The position numbers and the translations under genes are program-made. The notes under the pieces were generated by a model. It ran no database searches. It worked only from the letters and a program-made list of their open reading frames with translations, and was not told where the DNA came from. From contig JBFGZS010000012.1 of assembly GCA_041586615.1 (NCBI GenBank), positions 16,684 to 80,683 of the forward strand: 64,000 nt of DNA, in the 5' to 3' direction. This DNA is from Motiliproteus sp041586615 (GTDB lineage Bacteria; Pseudomonadota; Gammaproteobacteria; Pseudomonadales; Balneatricaceae). Positions 24,917 through 33,676 of this stretch are shown here, in pieces. Each line of letters opens with the position of its first letter. Position 1 is the first letter of the stretch.

Positions 24917-25813
24917 TTAACGGTAATCCATCCGCAGCAATTCATTTTGCAACGTACTCACGACCTGCTTCAGTCGTCTGGCGTTGGCGGGTCCTATGCG
25001 CAGCACCTGTTTGTGTACATCGCTGGACGCCTCAAAAGCCGGGTCCGCAAATTTGAACATCACCGACGGGCGCTGTAGTTCGATAGCCGGCAAGACATCG
25101 GGGGCATCCAAGATATGTTCTAACGCCGCCAGGACGCGATGATGGAATGCGTTACGCGGATACCCCAACTCCGCGTAGGCTTGCTGCATCAACGGGTAAT
25201 AACGTTGGTATAACCTTAAGATCTGCTCGGTCTCAAGAAGGTCAAACAGCGCCACATAAGGCTGGTAGCGCTGATAATTGACCGCTCCCAGCCAATAGGT
25301 CTGTTCCCGCTCGTCCGCAACGAAAGCGCTGGGTAATGGCTTGATGAGGCTGTGTTTACGGGGCAAGCTGCCGACGGCCATGTTATCCACAAGAATGACA
25401 AAACGGCGGATCAGCTCGTCATCGATCAACCAGTCCACCAGGGTTCCCGTCAGGTCCTGTTCCAGCAGCGCAGCGCGAAACAGGCTGTCACTGTCATTCA
25501 GTCTCGGTACCGAAGGGTCGGCCACGCGCGACAGCTGAATTTTCACGCCCCCTCCTGGATCGACGTCAGCGGAACCCTGATCGACCACGCCACGCCCATC
25601 GCCCTGAACCGTTCCGACAAACAGGCGTCGCCCTCCATCCCCCTGGGCTGCAGCCCCATCGGCGGCGGCATCAGCACCCGCACCGCGCGCATCGACTGGG
25701 GCTGACACGTTTTGCTGCCACAATAAATAACCCACGGTGGCCAGCATCGCCAGCATACACAGCACCAGTAGTGACTGCAGCGCACTGGCACCTCTCTGGT
25801 TCGGACAGTCCAT
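24917..25813 (-). CDS. DUF3014-family membrane-anchored protein
   Basis: A 298-residue protein with one N-terminal membrane anchor (about 10-30), an Ala/Gly/Asp-rich linker (about 38-90) and a conserved C-terminal domain (about 95-298). Segments such as RFVILVDNMAVGSLPRKH and RYQPYVALFD match what I recall of DUF3014. Function is unknown; the protein should sit in the inner membrane with most of it periplasmic. GGAG precedes the start. It lies between a cytochrome c gene and a Ser/Thr kinase gene, all on the minus strand. Confidence 0.82.
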   Translation of the reverse strand: MDCPNQRGASALQSLLVLCMLAMLATVGYLLWQQNVSAPVDARGAGADAAADGAAAQGDGGRRLFVGTVQGDGRGVVDQGSADVDPGGGVKIQLSRVADPSVPRLNDSDSLFRAALLEQDLTGTLVDWLIDDELIRRFVILVDNMAVGSLPRKHSLIKPLPSAFVADEREQTYWLGAVNYQRYQPYVALFDLLETEQILRLYQRYYPLMQQAYAELGYPRNAFHHRVLAALEHILDAPDVLPAIELQRPSVMFKFADPAFEASSDVHKQVLRIGPANARRLKQVVSTLQNELLRMDYR

Positions 25814-25874
25814 TTATGGCTCCATTCGCAACACCGTGAACAGCCTAAGTCTGAAAAAACGCAGCTGCGTCGTC

Positions 25875-25906
25875 AATGTAGACCCGTATTAATGTATACC
25901 CGTATT
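25875..25906. repeat. 16-bp x 2 tandem duplication
   Basis: AATGTAGACCCGTATT and AATGTATACCCGTATT adjoin in the spacer between the DUF3014 gene and the kinase gene. Confidence 0.8.
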
Positions 25907-25917
25907 CACCCACGCAG

Positions 25918-25943
25918 TACAACGACGTGGTACAACGACGTAA
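25918..25943. repeat. 13-bp x 2 tandem duplication
   Basis: TACAACGACGTGG and TACAACGACGTAA adjoin, 11 bases after the previous duplication. Confidence 0.75.
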
Positions 25944-25997
25944 CCCGCGGTGATTCAGGATAGGCCGCTGGTAAGCATAGACCTTCTGTAAGGGCGA

Positions 25998-27830
25998 TCA
26001 TCCCATGCTTAAGGCTTGTGCGCGCGGATTTTTCGGGTAGTAGCGCTCGGGTTGGCGCTCGATATGGGTAAAAAAGCGTGTGTCTTTATAAGGCATCTTC
26101 ATATAACCCGACACCCCCAATCCACGAATACGGGGAATCGCCCGCAGAATCAGTTCCAGACAGCGGCTGAACGGTGCTTCGCGGGTCGGATCCAGCAAAC
26201 GATAATAACTGTGGATCTTCAGATGGGTCGGCAGACTTTCGAAAATAATCAGACCGGTATGATGAATACTGTTCAGCGCCTCCAGATTACTCATGATTTC
26301 CACGGGGAGCTGCAATAACTCTTCCGGATCCGGACCATCCTCAAAATAAGAGTGCATGCGCGTTCGATCCTCCAGCTCCGGGACGGCAGAAACCTCATAA
26401 CGTATCCGCAGGTCCGGGGCAGGAATAAAAGGATCACCGGCCTCTTGGCGCTCGATATGCAGCGTGTGGCGCGCATTAAACAGGCAGCTCTTGAATATCC
26501 CGCGCCGGCAGATGGCGCGGGCGATATTAACGAGGTTATTGACGGCGGTGGTAAAGGCGGCTTTACGTGCGGGATCATGCAGGTTAAGGCAAGAATCGAT
26601 ATACACCCCGTCGGCTTCCCAGCGCACCGCCAGACCACCAACCACCGGGTAGCTGCCCAGTCGGCTGACAGCCGCGAGAAAGGCTTTTTCGGTATCGCCC
26701 ATCCCGACCAGGAAATTCTTGTAGTAACGTTCAAACTGCACATCATCCATATCATGCAGTTCGTCTTCGGCCCCCTCCTCTTTCAGGAATGACCGCCGAG
26801 AGCTGTAAACCACCGTATCGATCTCCGCGCCGGCGGCATGGCTCCAAACCGGCACCAGCGGTGTTTCAGACGCCGCAGGCAGGTCGGGAAGCACCATTCG
26901 CGCCATATCGGGCATGTGTTTCAAGAAATAGTCACCGGCCCTGGCCCGCTCGCGCGGGTCATCGGCCAGCATGGCCTCAAGCACCCGGGCAAATTCCAGC
27001 GGCAGACCCAAGGACGTCGGTGGTATGACGCGGTGCCCGAACCGGCAGGATTGCCCTGACGCCAGGGCATACAGGGTGCCGGCCACCCCCTGCTCGTCAA
27101 AGCGGGGGGATGACATGGCGCCATTAAGCTGTTCCGAACCAATAAAATACAGATCGCCCATGCGCGCGTTGGAGTGCTGAAGATCATCGGACATCAGTTC
27201 CATCACGCTGGTCGAAACGTACTGCTGATTCTGGTCAAGCTGTGCGAAAACCGCCGACCCCCAATCGATCAGGGCAATATTTTCACTGTCCGGATCAAAC
27301 ACGATATTGGAGGGCTTAATATCACCGTGCACCAACGGCCGCCGCGATACGATGGCCCGCCCCCGTAACGCGCGCAGAAGCTGCGCTAACTGATCGGCTA
27401 TCCGGATTAACAAACGCGGCGACAAGCGCCCATGCTGTAACGCGTACTGGTCCAGGTCGATCCCCCGCGCCCGCTCCATAACCAGGATAGCCTGACGGCG
27501 GATACGCTGGAATTCGATCAAGCCCGGCACATGGGGATGCTCAACCTGAGACAGCATATAGGCCTCCTCTTCGAGGCGGTCCTGAATATGCTGCGGCAGG
27601 GTTATGCGGGAAAATTTAAACACGAAACGGCGACCATCGCTGTGCACGCCGCCAAAGACAAAGCCGTAGGCACCTTTGCCAATCAGCTCGATGTTCCGGT
27701 AGCCCAGCTGTTCCAGCTGTTGCTGACAGAGGGCAAACCAGTCTTTGAGCTTTTTCGCGTCTTGGTGGCTGAGCAGATAGATCGATTGCTCTTCCGGAAT
27801 ATAGAACAGTTCCAGATTATGTGGCGGCAT
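25998..27830 (-). CDS. Ser/Thr protein kinase with a large C-terminal domain of unknown function
   Basis: A 610-residue cytoplasmic protein. The N-terminal kinase domain (about 45-320) has the glycine loop IGKGAYGFVFGG, an ATP-anchoring Lys at 72, the catalytic loop HGDIKPSN with D170, and DWG (189-191) in place of DFG. Activity is plausible: the DWG variant occurs in other bacterial eukaryote-like kinases. The C-terminal 280 residues show no known domain, no membrane segment and no PASTA repeat; blocks such as GMGDTEKAFLAAVSRLG and RLRGLGVSGYMK-like segments suggest a globular fold. No PP2C phosphatase gene is nearby. It sits between the DUF3014 gene and the branched-chain dehydrogenase operon, separated from the latter by a hairpin. 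Confidence 0.88.
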   Translation of the reverse strand: MPPHNLELFYIPEEQSIYLLSHQDAKKLKDWFALCQQQLEQLGYRNIELIGKGAYGFVFGGVHSDGRRFVFKFSRITLPQHIQDRLEEEAYMLSQVEHPHVPGLIEFQRIRRQAILVMERARGIDLDQYALQHGRLSPRLLIRIADQLAQLLRALRGRAIVSRRPLVHGDIKPSNIVFDPDSENIALIDWGSAVFAQLDQNQQYVSTSVMELMSDDLQHSNARMGDLYFIGSEQLNGAMSSPRFDEQGVAGTLYALASGQSCRFGHRVIPPTSLGLPLEFARVLEAMLADDPRERARAGDYFLKHMPDMARMVLPDLPAASETPLVPVWSHAAGAEIDTVVYSSRRSFLKEEGAEDELHDMDDVQFERYYKNFLVGMGDTEKAFLAAVSRLGSYPVVGGLAVRWEADGVYIDSCLNLHDPARKAAFTTAVNNLVNIARAICRRGIFKSCLFNARHTLHIERQEAGDPFIPAPDLRIRYEVSAVPELEDRTRMHSYFEDGPDPEELLQLPVEIMSNLEALNSIHHTGLIIFESLPTHLKIHSYYRLLDPTREAPFSRCLELILRAIPRIRGLGVSGYMKMPYKDTRFFTHIERQPERYYPKNPRAQALSMG

Positions 27831-27865
27831 GACGGTTCCCGAAGCAGCGACAAGTCACAAACAAC

Positions 27866-27887
27866 AAGGGAGCCTCGAGGCCCCCTT
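27866..27887 (-). terminator. Probable terminator of the 2-oxoacid dehydrogenase operon
   Basis: On the minus strand AAGGG and GCC pair with GGC and CCCTT around a TCGA loop, followed by TGTTGTTTG. It begins 16 bases past the E2 stop codon. Confidence 0.65.
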
Positions 27888-27902
27888 GGTTAGCGGTGTT
27901 GA

Positions 27903-29474
27903 TCAGGCGAGGTCCAGCAGCATACTCGCCGGGTCCTCCAGGTAGGACTGCCACAGCGCACTGAAACGCGCGATGGTACCGCCGTCGATCACCCGATGGT
28001 CACCAGACCAGCTGATATTGATCAGGTCCCGGGCTTCCACCTGCCCCTGTGCATCGAAGCGCGGTAGCCGGCGAGTCTTGCCCAACGCGACGATTGCCAC
28101 TTCCGGCGCATTGATCACCGGTACGGCGTAGGTTCCACCCAGCGCACCGATATTGGAGATACTGATCGTACCGCCTTGCAGGTCCGCCGCAGCGACCCGT
28201 CCCTCGCGGGCCGACTCGGTCAAGCGCTGTATTTCACGGGCAATGTCCAAGATAGACAGCTTCTCAACGCCTTTGACATTAGGCACCAGCAGACCAATCT
28301 TCGAATCCACCGCCATGCCGATATTGCACTGTGGCAGGTAGTGAATTTCGGTGCACTCGGCGTTCACCCGACTGTTAAGAATCGGGTATTGCTGCACGGC
28401 CATCGCCATCGCCTTCATGAAAAAAGGCATCATGGTCAGCCTGACACCACGCTTTTCGGCCTGTGGCTTGAGCTGCTGGCGCAACTGTAGCAACGCCGTC
28501 AGATCGACCTCATCCCCGTAGGTGAAGTGCGGAATCGTTTGCGTCGCCAGGGTCATCTGGCGCGCCATCGCGGCGCGGATACCCCGAATCGGCTCAACCC
28601 GCACCGGTGCTGATGCCGCAATAACGGGCGCTGAGACCGCCGCTACCGCAGGAGTCGGTGCGGACGCCGTACCTTGCTGGAACGTCGCGATATCGTCCTT
28701 CATCACGCGCCCGTCCCGCCCACTGCCGGGCACCTGGCTCAGGTCAATATTCAGCTCACGGGCAAGACGACGTACCGCCGGACTGGCCAGGGCCTTGCCG
28801 CTGCGCAGGGGCTTACCACTGGCGCTAACCGGGGCAATCACCGGCACGGCAGACGGTGTCGAGACCGTAGCCGCCGTACTGGCTGACGGTGACGGCGAAA
28901 CAGCATCGTCACCCGTCGGTATAATGGCAAACAACGGCTGGTGCACGCGGGCTATCTCGCCCTGGGCATAGTAAAGCCGAACGACTTTACCGGCCTTGGG
29001 GGCAGGGATCTGTACCAGCGCCTTGTCGGTCATCAGATCGGCGACAGGCTGATCTTCGCTGATCTGATCACCCTCTGCGATCAACCATTCGACCAGCTCG
29101 CATTCGACGATCCCCTCACCGATATCCGGTAAGATAAAATCTTCGGGCGCCACATTCTCGGCACTCACAGGGCTCGCGGCGGGGACTGACGGTAGCGAGG
29201 GTTTGGCGGCAGCAGCGGCTACCGGCACATCCTCGGCCTCGATCTCCACGGCAAACAACGGTGAATGCACCTTGGCCACATCGCCCTGAGCGTAGTGGTG
29301 CCTGACAACGCGGCCGCTATAGGGCGATGGAATCTGTACCAACGCCTTATCGGTCATCACATCAGCCACCGGCTGATCCTCTTCGATAACCTGCCCTTCC
29401 TGCACCAGCCATTCGACCAGCTCACATTCAACGATGCCTTCGCCGATATCGGGAAGTATAAAATCTTTAATCAT
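27903..29474 (-). CDS. bkdB: Branched-chain 2-oxoacid dehydrogenase E2 (dihydrolipoyl acyltransferase), two lipoyl domains
   Basis: A 523-residue core subunit. Two lipoyl domains (about 1-78 and 112-188) each carry the lipoyl-lysine motif TDKALVQI (K43 and K151). A peripheral subunit-binding domain follows at about 225-262 (SPAVRRLARELNIDLSQVPGSG), then the acyltransferase domain (about 290-523) with DHRVIDG near the end. It transfers the acyl group from the E1-bound intermediate to CoA. Many Pseudomonas BkdB proteins have one lipoyl domain, so the duplication is a distinguishing point; the two copies are very similar. It is last in the operon, 14 bases after the E1 beta gene. No lipoamide dehydrogenase (E3) gene follows, so E3 must be supplied from elsewhere. 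Confidence 0.94.
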   Translation of the reverse strand: MIKDFILPDIGEGIVECELVEWLVQEGQVIEEDQPVADVMTDKALVQIPSPYSGRVVRHHYAQGDVAKVHSPLFAVEIEAEDVPVAAAAAKPSLPSVPAASPVSAENVAPEDFILPDIGEGIVECELVEWLIAEGDQISEDQPVADLMTDKALVQIPAPKAGKVVRLYYAQGEIARVHQPLFAIIPTGDDAVSPSPSASTAATVSTPSAVPVIAPVSASGKPLRSGKALASPAVRRLARELNIDLSQVPGSGRDGRVMKDDIATFQQGTASAPTPAVAAVSAPVIAASAPVRVEPIRGIRAAMARQMTLATQTIPHFTYGDEVDLTALLQLRQQLKPQAEKRGVRLTMMPFFMKAMAMAVQQYPILNSRVNAECTEIHYLPQCNIGMAVDSKIGLLVPNVKGVEKLSILDIAREIQRLTESAREGRVAAADLQGGTISISNIGALGGTYAVPVINAPEVAIVALGKTRRLPRFDAQGQVEARDLINISWSGDHRVIDGGTIARFSALWQSYLEDPASMLLDLA

Positions 29475-29488
29475 GGTACGGCCCTCCC

Positions 29489-30466
29489 CTAGAAGTTGAC
29501 GCTCTGCGTGATCGCTTCAAAAATCTTCAACGGTCCGGGCATATATTCCTTCTCCAGCGCTAGCGGGAAAGGGGTATCGATACCGGTGACGCGCGCGATC
29601 GGCGATTCCAGGTGGAGAAAACAGCGTTCCTGAATGGTGGCGGATATTTCACCGGCAAAACCACCGGTCAGAGGCGCCTCATGGCTGATCAGCAATCGGC
29701 CTGTTTTACAGACCGATTCGGCCACCGTGTCCACATCCCAAGGCATAATGGTACGCAGATCGATGATTTCACAGGAGATACCTTCCTTTTCGGCCATTTC
29801 CGCCGCCTGCTCAAGCGCCTCCATCTGGGCACCCCAGGCCAGCAAGGTAATATCCGTTCCCTCTTTGACCACGTCGGCCTGACTCAGCGGCAGCTCGTAA
29901 TCCTCTTCGGGCACCTCACCCACCGACGCACGGTAGATGCGTTTGGGTTCAAAAAAGATCACCGGGTTGGGGTCACGAATCGACGCCAACAGCAGGCCCT
30001 TGGCCTGATAGGGGTTACGCGGCACAACCACTTTCAACCCCGGTGTGTGGGCGAAGTAGGCTTCGGGGGACTGGGAGTGATACAAGCCCCCGGCAATCCC
30101 GCCACCGTAGGGGGTACGAATGGTCAGACCGCCGACATTGAACAGGTTGCCGGAGCGGTAACGGAACTTGGCCGACTCGTTGACGATCTGGTCGAAGGCC
30201 GGAAAAATATAATCGGCGAACTGAATCTCGGCCACCGCAACCGAGCCTTGCGCGGCGAGCCCGTTAGCAAAACCGATAATCCCCTGCTCGACCAGGGGGG
30301 TGTTAAAGCAGCGCTCGCGCCCGTACTTTTCCTGCAAATGGCTGGTGGCACGGAATACACCGCCAAAACTGCCGACATCTTCGCCAAAACAGATCACGCG
30401 TTTGTTGTCGGCCATCGCCAGATCGAGGGCATTGTTGACCGCCTGTAACAGATTCATCTTAGACAT
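29489..30466 (-). CDS. bkdA2: Branched-chain 2-oxoacid dehydrogenase E1 beta subunit
   Basis: A 325-residue subunit that completes the thiamine diphosphate site with E1 alpha and decarboxylates branched-chain 2-oxoacids. Family features include CFGEDVGSFGGVFRAT, NTPLVEQGIIGFANGLA, RTPYGGGI and the C-terminal ISHEAPLTGGFAGEI. Length is as expected (325-345). Its start overlaps the E1 alpha stop by eight bases, indicating translational coupling. The gene product is cytoplasmic. Confidence 0.95.
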   Translation of the reverse strand: MSKMNLLQAVNNALDLAMADNKRVICFGEDVGSFGGVFRATSHLQEKYGRERCFNTPLVEQGIIGFANGLAAQGSVAVAEIQFADYIFPAFDQIVNESAKFRYRSGNLFNVGGLTIRTPYGGGIAGGLYHSQSPEAYFAHTPGLKVVVPRNPYQAKGLLLASIRDPNPVIFFEPKRIYRASVGEVPEEDYELPLSQADVVKEGTDITLLAWGAQMEALEQAAEMAEKEGISCEIIDLRTIMPWDVDTVAESVCKTGRLLISHEAPLTGGFAGEISATIQERCFLHLESPIARVTGIDTPFPLALEKEYMPGPLKIFEAITQSVNF

Positions 30467-31643
30467 GGGTCAGCCTCCCTGCCGTCTTGGGGTAGACATC
30501 GGGATGCCGGGATACGTGTTCCTTAAGCTGATCGAACTGGGCCTGCAAGGTCTTGGGAGGCGTGTCGTAGACATCGGTAATCATCTCATCCAGCGGCGGT
30601 ATCGGCCGTTTTTCCGCCACTTTCATGGCCGCCAGGACCTCACGGCGCTCGGCATCAAACAACGCCTTTTCCTGTGCATCATCCCACCACCCCTGCAGTT
30701 CCAGCCAATGGCGCAAGCGTAACAGGGGATCTTTAGCGGCCCATTTTTCCTCTTCCTTTTTAGAGCGATAACCGGAAGGATCATCGGAAGAAGAGTGCGC
30801 GGCCAGGCGATAACTCATGGACTCGATCAGTACGGGTTCGTTCTGCTCGACCGCAATACGGCGTGCTTCACGCGTTGCCTGATAGACCGCCAGCAGGTCA
30901 TTACCATCGACGCGAATGGTATGCATGCCGTACCCCAGCGCCCGGGGCGCAATACCATCGCCGGCAAATTGTTCGCTGGAAGGGGTGGATATCGCATAGC
31001 CGTTATTTCGGCATAAGAAGATAACCGGCACCTTGAGCACAGCAGCCATATTCAGTGCGGCATGAAAGTCCCCTTCCGAGGCGGCGCCTTCACCAAACAC
31101 CGTCACCGTGCACTTGCCATCGCCGGCCAGTTTCTGGCCATAGGCATAGCCGGTAGCCTGCGGGATCTGGGTGGCCAGAGGCGAAGAGATGGTCATGTAA
31201 TGCAAGTTGGCGCTGCCGTAATGGATCGGCATTTGACGGCCCTTGCCGTAATCGCGTTCATTGCTGAACAACTGGTTCATAAACTCGTCGAGGGTAAAAC
31301 CGCGATACACCAATGCGCCCTGCTCGCGGTACTGGGGCATGATCATATCCTCATCGTCCAGCGCCGCCGCAAAGCCTACCGTCGTCGCCTCTTCACCGGT
31401 CGATTGCATATAAAAGCTGAGTCGCCCCTGGCGCTGGGCAGCGAGCATTCGCTCATCCAGTACGCGGGTACGAACCATACTACGGTAAATTTTCAGTGCA
31501 TGATCCTGTTCTAAATCAGGAACTTCTGCGCCTTTATACGGGTGGCCATCCTGACGGATCACACGGTAGGTGGGAATGTGCAGCTCGTCGCCGCGAAGAA
31601 ACTGGGGCTTATGGATAGCCCGGTCTTTTGACCCTGTACTCAT
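30459..31643 (-). CDS. bkdA1: Branched-chain 2-oxoacid dehydrogenase E1 alpha subunit
   Basis: A 394-residue thiamine diphosphate-dependent subunit. The cofactor motif spans GEGAASEGDFHAALNMAA to CRNNGYAIS, and YRLAAHSSSDDPSGYR corresponds to the phosphorylation-loop region of mammalian branched-chain E1 alpha, which favours the branched-chain complex over pyruvate dehydrogenase. GAGG lies before the ATG. It is the first gene of the operon bkdA1-bkdA2-bkdB. A LiuR-like palindrome lies about 150 bases upstream, consistent with control by branched-chain amino acid breakdown; no bkdR is adjacent. Confidence 0.95.
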   Translation of the reverse strand: MSTGSKDRAIHKPQFLRGDELHIPTYRVIRQDGHPYKGAEVPDLEQDHALKIYRSMVRTRVLDERMLAAQRQGRLSFYMQSTGEEATTVGFAAALDDEDMIMPQYREQGALVYRGFTLDEFMNQLFSNERDYGKGRQMPIHYGSANLHYMTISSPLATQIPQATGYAYGQKLAGDGKCTVTVFGEGAASEGDFHAALNMAAVLKVPVIFLCRNNGYAISTPSSEQFAGDGIAPRALGYGMHTIRVDGNDLLAVYQATREARRIAVEQNEPVLIESMSYRLAAHSSSDDPSGYRSKKEEEKWAAKDPLLRLRHWLELQGWWDDAQEKALFDAERREVLAAMKVAEKRPIPPLDEMITDVYDTPPKTLQAQFDQLKEHVSRHPDVYPKTAGRLTHV

Positions 31644-31793
31644 AGCATCCTCGTTATTATTATCAGCATGCTTAGCGCTCCCCTTTTGGGGGCCGCTTTA
31701 ACTATAGTATTTCGTCAGCGAATGCTCCTGGATATGAGAACCAATCGCACAACGAGCCTACCCGGATAGGGCAAGCGGCTATTTTTACCCTAC

Positions 31794-31811
31794 TTTAACG
31801 TAAACGTAAAG
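31794..31811. promoter_or_regulatory. LiuR-like operator upstream of the bkd operon
   Basis: TTTAACGTAAACGTAAAG is an imperfect palindrome of two ACGT-centred half-sites. It agrees at 14 of 16 positions with TTTACGTTAACGTAAA, the form of LiuR (MerR-family) site I recall for branched-chain amino acid genes of gammaproteobacteria. Its position upstream of bkdA1 fits. The consensus is from memory. Confidence 0.5.
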
Positions 31812-31934
31812 CAGCAATCGCGCGCATCATGGCGCAAAAAAGCAACGATCCGGCTATCAACACGGCCCGCAATCCCAGGATGTCGACAGGCGACTTACGC
31901 ACACAAAGCAGACCGGCAATAAACAAGCGCCTGC

Positions 31935-31965
31935 ATTGATTGTTCACACAAGAAAAACAATCAAT
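31935..31965. promoter_or_regulatory. 10-bp perfect inverted repeat upstream of yceI
   Basis: ATTGATTGTT and AACAATCAAT are separated by 11 bases, ending 89 bases before the yceI start. It could be an operator for yceI; it has no T run typical of a terminator. Confidence 0.4.
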
Positions 31966-32054
31966 TTAATCACCGCCTTATTATCAACCCAGGGTATTTA
32001 GTCTACCTTATGTACTCTCAACCTCTGTTAGTGACTGATCAAAAGGATTCAGAC

Positions 32055-32615
32055 ATGAAAAAAACGCTGATCGCTGCGGCTCTGGCTGCATCCACTTTCT
32101 CCGCAGGCCAGTATGCCTCTGCCGCCGAATACAAGATTGATCCGACCCATACGTTTATCAATTTTCGCGTCCAACACCTGGGCGTCAGCTGGCTGAACGG
32201 GCGTTTTAATGATATTACCGGCTCCTTTAACTACGAAGCGGGCAAAGAAAAAAACAGCACGATCGACATGACGGTTAAAACCGCCAGCGTCGACAGCAAC
32301 CACGCCGAGCGCGACAAGCACCTGCGCAGCGAGGATTTTCTGGATGTGGAAAAGTACCCGACCGCAACCTTTAAAAGCCGCAGCTTTGATGGCAAGACCC
32401 TGAACGGCGACCTGACGCTGCACGGCGTCACCAAACCCATCAGCATCGCTGTTGAAAAAATTGGCGAAGGCAAAGATCCCTGGGGTGGTTACCGCGCGGG
32501 CTTCATCGGCACCCATAACCTCAAGCGCGCCGATTTTGATATCAGCTACAACCTGGGGCCGGCGGCTGAGATCGTGGAAATGACCTTCAACATCGAAGGC
32601 GTTAAGCAGAAATAA
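32055..32615 (+). CDS. yceI: YceI-family periplasmic lipid-binding protein
   Basis: A 186-residue precursor with a signal peptide (MKKTLIAAALAAS, cleavage near ASAAE). The mature lipocalin-like barrel starts EYKIDPTHTFINFRVQHLG, and LRSEDFLDVEKYPTATF is diagnostic of the family. YceI proteins bind an isoprenoid chain. The start at 32055 has AAAGGA at good spacing, and the signal peptide begins there. A cytochrome b561 gene follows after 23 bases, the same partnership as E. coli yceI/yceJ, though the order is reversed here. Confidence 0.95.
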   Translation: MKKTLIAAALAASTFSAGQYASAAEYKIDPTHTFINFRVQHLGVSWLNGRFNDITGSFNYEAGKEKNSTIDMTVKTASVDSNHAERDKHLRSEDFLDVEKYPTATFKSRSFDGKTLNGDLTLHGVTKPISIAVEKIGEGKDPWGGYRAGFIGTHNLKRADFDISYNLGPAAEIVEMTFNIEGVKQK

Positions 32616-32638
32616 CTGAATGATGGATGGGATCGATC

Positions 32639-33181
32639 ATGGCTCTTAGCAATTCAAGCACCCAGTTTGGTTGGCTGACCCGTCTGCTGCACTGGCTGGT
32701 CGCGCTGCATATCCTCGGACTGGTCGCCCTGGGGGCTTACATGGTCGATCTCAGTTACTACGATCCGAATTACCACGCTAGCCTCACGTACCACAAAGCC
32801 TTTGGCATTGTGGCCCTCGGACTGGGCGTACTCAAGGTTCTTTGGTACCTGAGCAACAGGCAGCCGGACCCTACCGCGCCCCTGCCTGGCTGGCAGGTCT
32901 TTGCATCGCATGCGGTGCACGGGGTGTTATTACTGATGATGGTCGTGATACCGGTCAGCGGCTATTTCATCTCGACCTCGGCCGGGGAAGGGATCGATCT
33001 TTTCGGCTGGTTTGAAGTCCCTGCGCTCATCACCATTAGTGATGCATTACGCGATATCGCCATCGATGTGCATGAATTCCTGGCCTACGGGGTGCTGGTC
33101 ATTACCGGCCTACATGCCATGGCGGCGCTGAAACATCAGTTTATTGATCGGGACGGCACGCTGAAACGGATGTTTTGGTAG
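32639..33181 (+). CDS. Cytochrome b561 (YceJ-like)
   Basis: A 180-residue inner-membrane diheme cytochrome with four membrane segments (about 10-35, 48-68, 88-110 and 142-162). Candidate heme ligands are His in LLHWLVALH, YHKAFG, HAVHG and the VHEFLAY/GLHAM region. It probably moves electrons to or from quinone. ATG 32639 is preferred over 32627 because GGGA sits six bases upstream and the family starts close to the first helix. It is co-oriented with yceI. Confidence 0.93.
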   Translation: MALSNSSTQFGWLTRLLHWLVALHILGLVALGAYMVDLSYYDPNYHASLTYHKAFGIVALGLGVLKVLWYLSNRQPDPTAPLPGWQVFASHAVHGVLLLMMVVIPVSGYFISTSAGEGIDLFGWFEVPALITISDALRDIAIDVHEFLAYGVLVITGLHAMAALKHQFIDRDGTLKRMFW

Positions 33182-33490
33182 CGCCTGTCACAGGACTGTC
33201 ACTTGCCGCGGTTAAGCTAAGCGCAATCTTATTTGGCAAGGTATTGGATATGCGCTGGTTACTTCGATCCGTTAAAACACTTCGCTTACTGAGTCGTCGC
33301 CCGACAGCCGTACGACACCCCATCGGACAGGCTCGCAACAACTTCGGCTACCCCATAGTGCCTCGGGATAATCAGGCAAGTCACGACTAAAAAACTGTGT
33401 TATTTCGACGGGTTGGACACGCTCACCAGCAGCGCGCGCCGGTTAACAGCATCCCTACTTTTGCGCCCTTGGCATAATCACTGCCACTGT

Positions 33491-33530
33491 TTTGATCTTA
33501 TAATGGTTTTTTTGATCTTATAATGATTTT
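33491..33530. repeat. 20-bp x 2 tandem repeat containing TATAAT boxes
   Basis: TTTGATCTTATAATGGTTTT and a copy with one difference stand head to tail. Each contains a perfect TATAAT. No well-spaced -35 element is obvious for either, so promoter function is uncertain. Confidence 0.85.
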
Positions 33531-33579
33531 GATCGTCTAACTGTTTCCAACAACCTTATTTGATCAAAAAATAAATCGT

Positions 33580-33598
33580 TATAGCGAAACTCGCTATA
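33580..33598. promoter_or_regulatory. Inverted repeat overlapping a likely cysK promoter
   Basis: TATAGCGA and TCGCTATA flank AAC, forming a perfect 8-bp inverted repeat; TATACT at its right edge could be a -10 box. It lies about 80 bases before the cysK start. It could be an operator; no regulator is assigned. Confidence 0.4.
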
Positions 33599-33676
33599 CT
33601 GCTTTTCAGCCAGAAAAAAATGGGTCTCAATAGGTGCTGCCATAACACCGTCTCGACTGACATAAAGGAAACGTCA

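Larger units (their letters stand above)
31644..32054. other. Divergent promoter region between bkdA1 and yceI
   Basis: A 411-base spacer with no gene. It contains a LiuR-like palindrome (31794-31811) and a 10-bp inverted repeat (31935-31965), described separately. Confidence 0.6.
33182..33676. other. Spacer and cysK upstream region
   Basis: 495 bases without a supported gene. It holds a 20-bp x 2 repeat with two TATAAT-like boxes and an 8-bp inverted repeat just before cysK. Confidence 0.55.

Noticed and set aside
33175..33390. Small frame after cytochrome b561
   Set aside because: It overlaps the cytochrome gene end, lacks a ribosome site and shows no family features.
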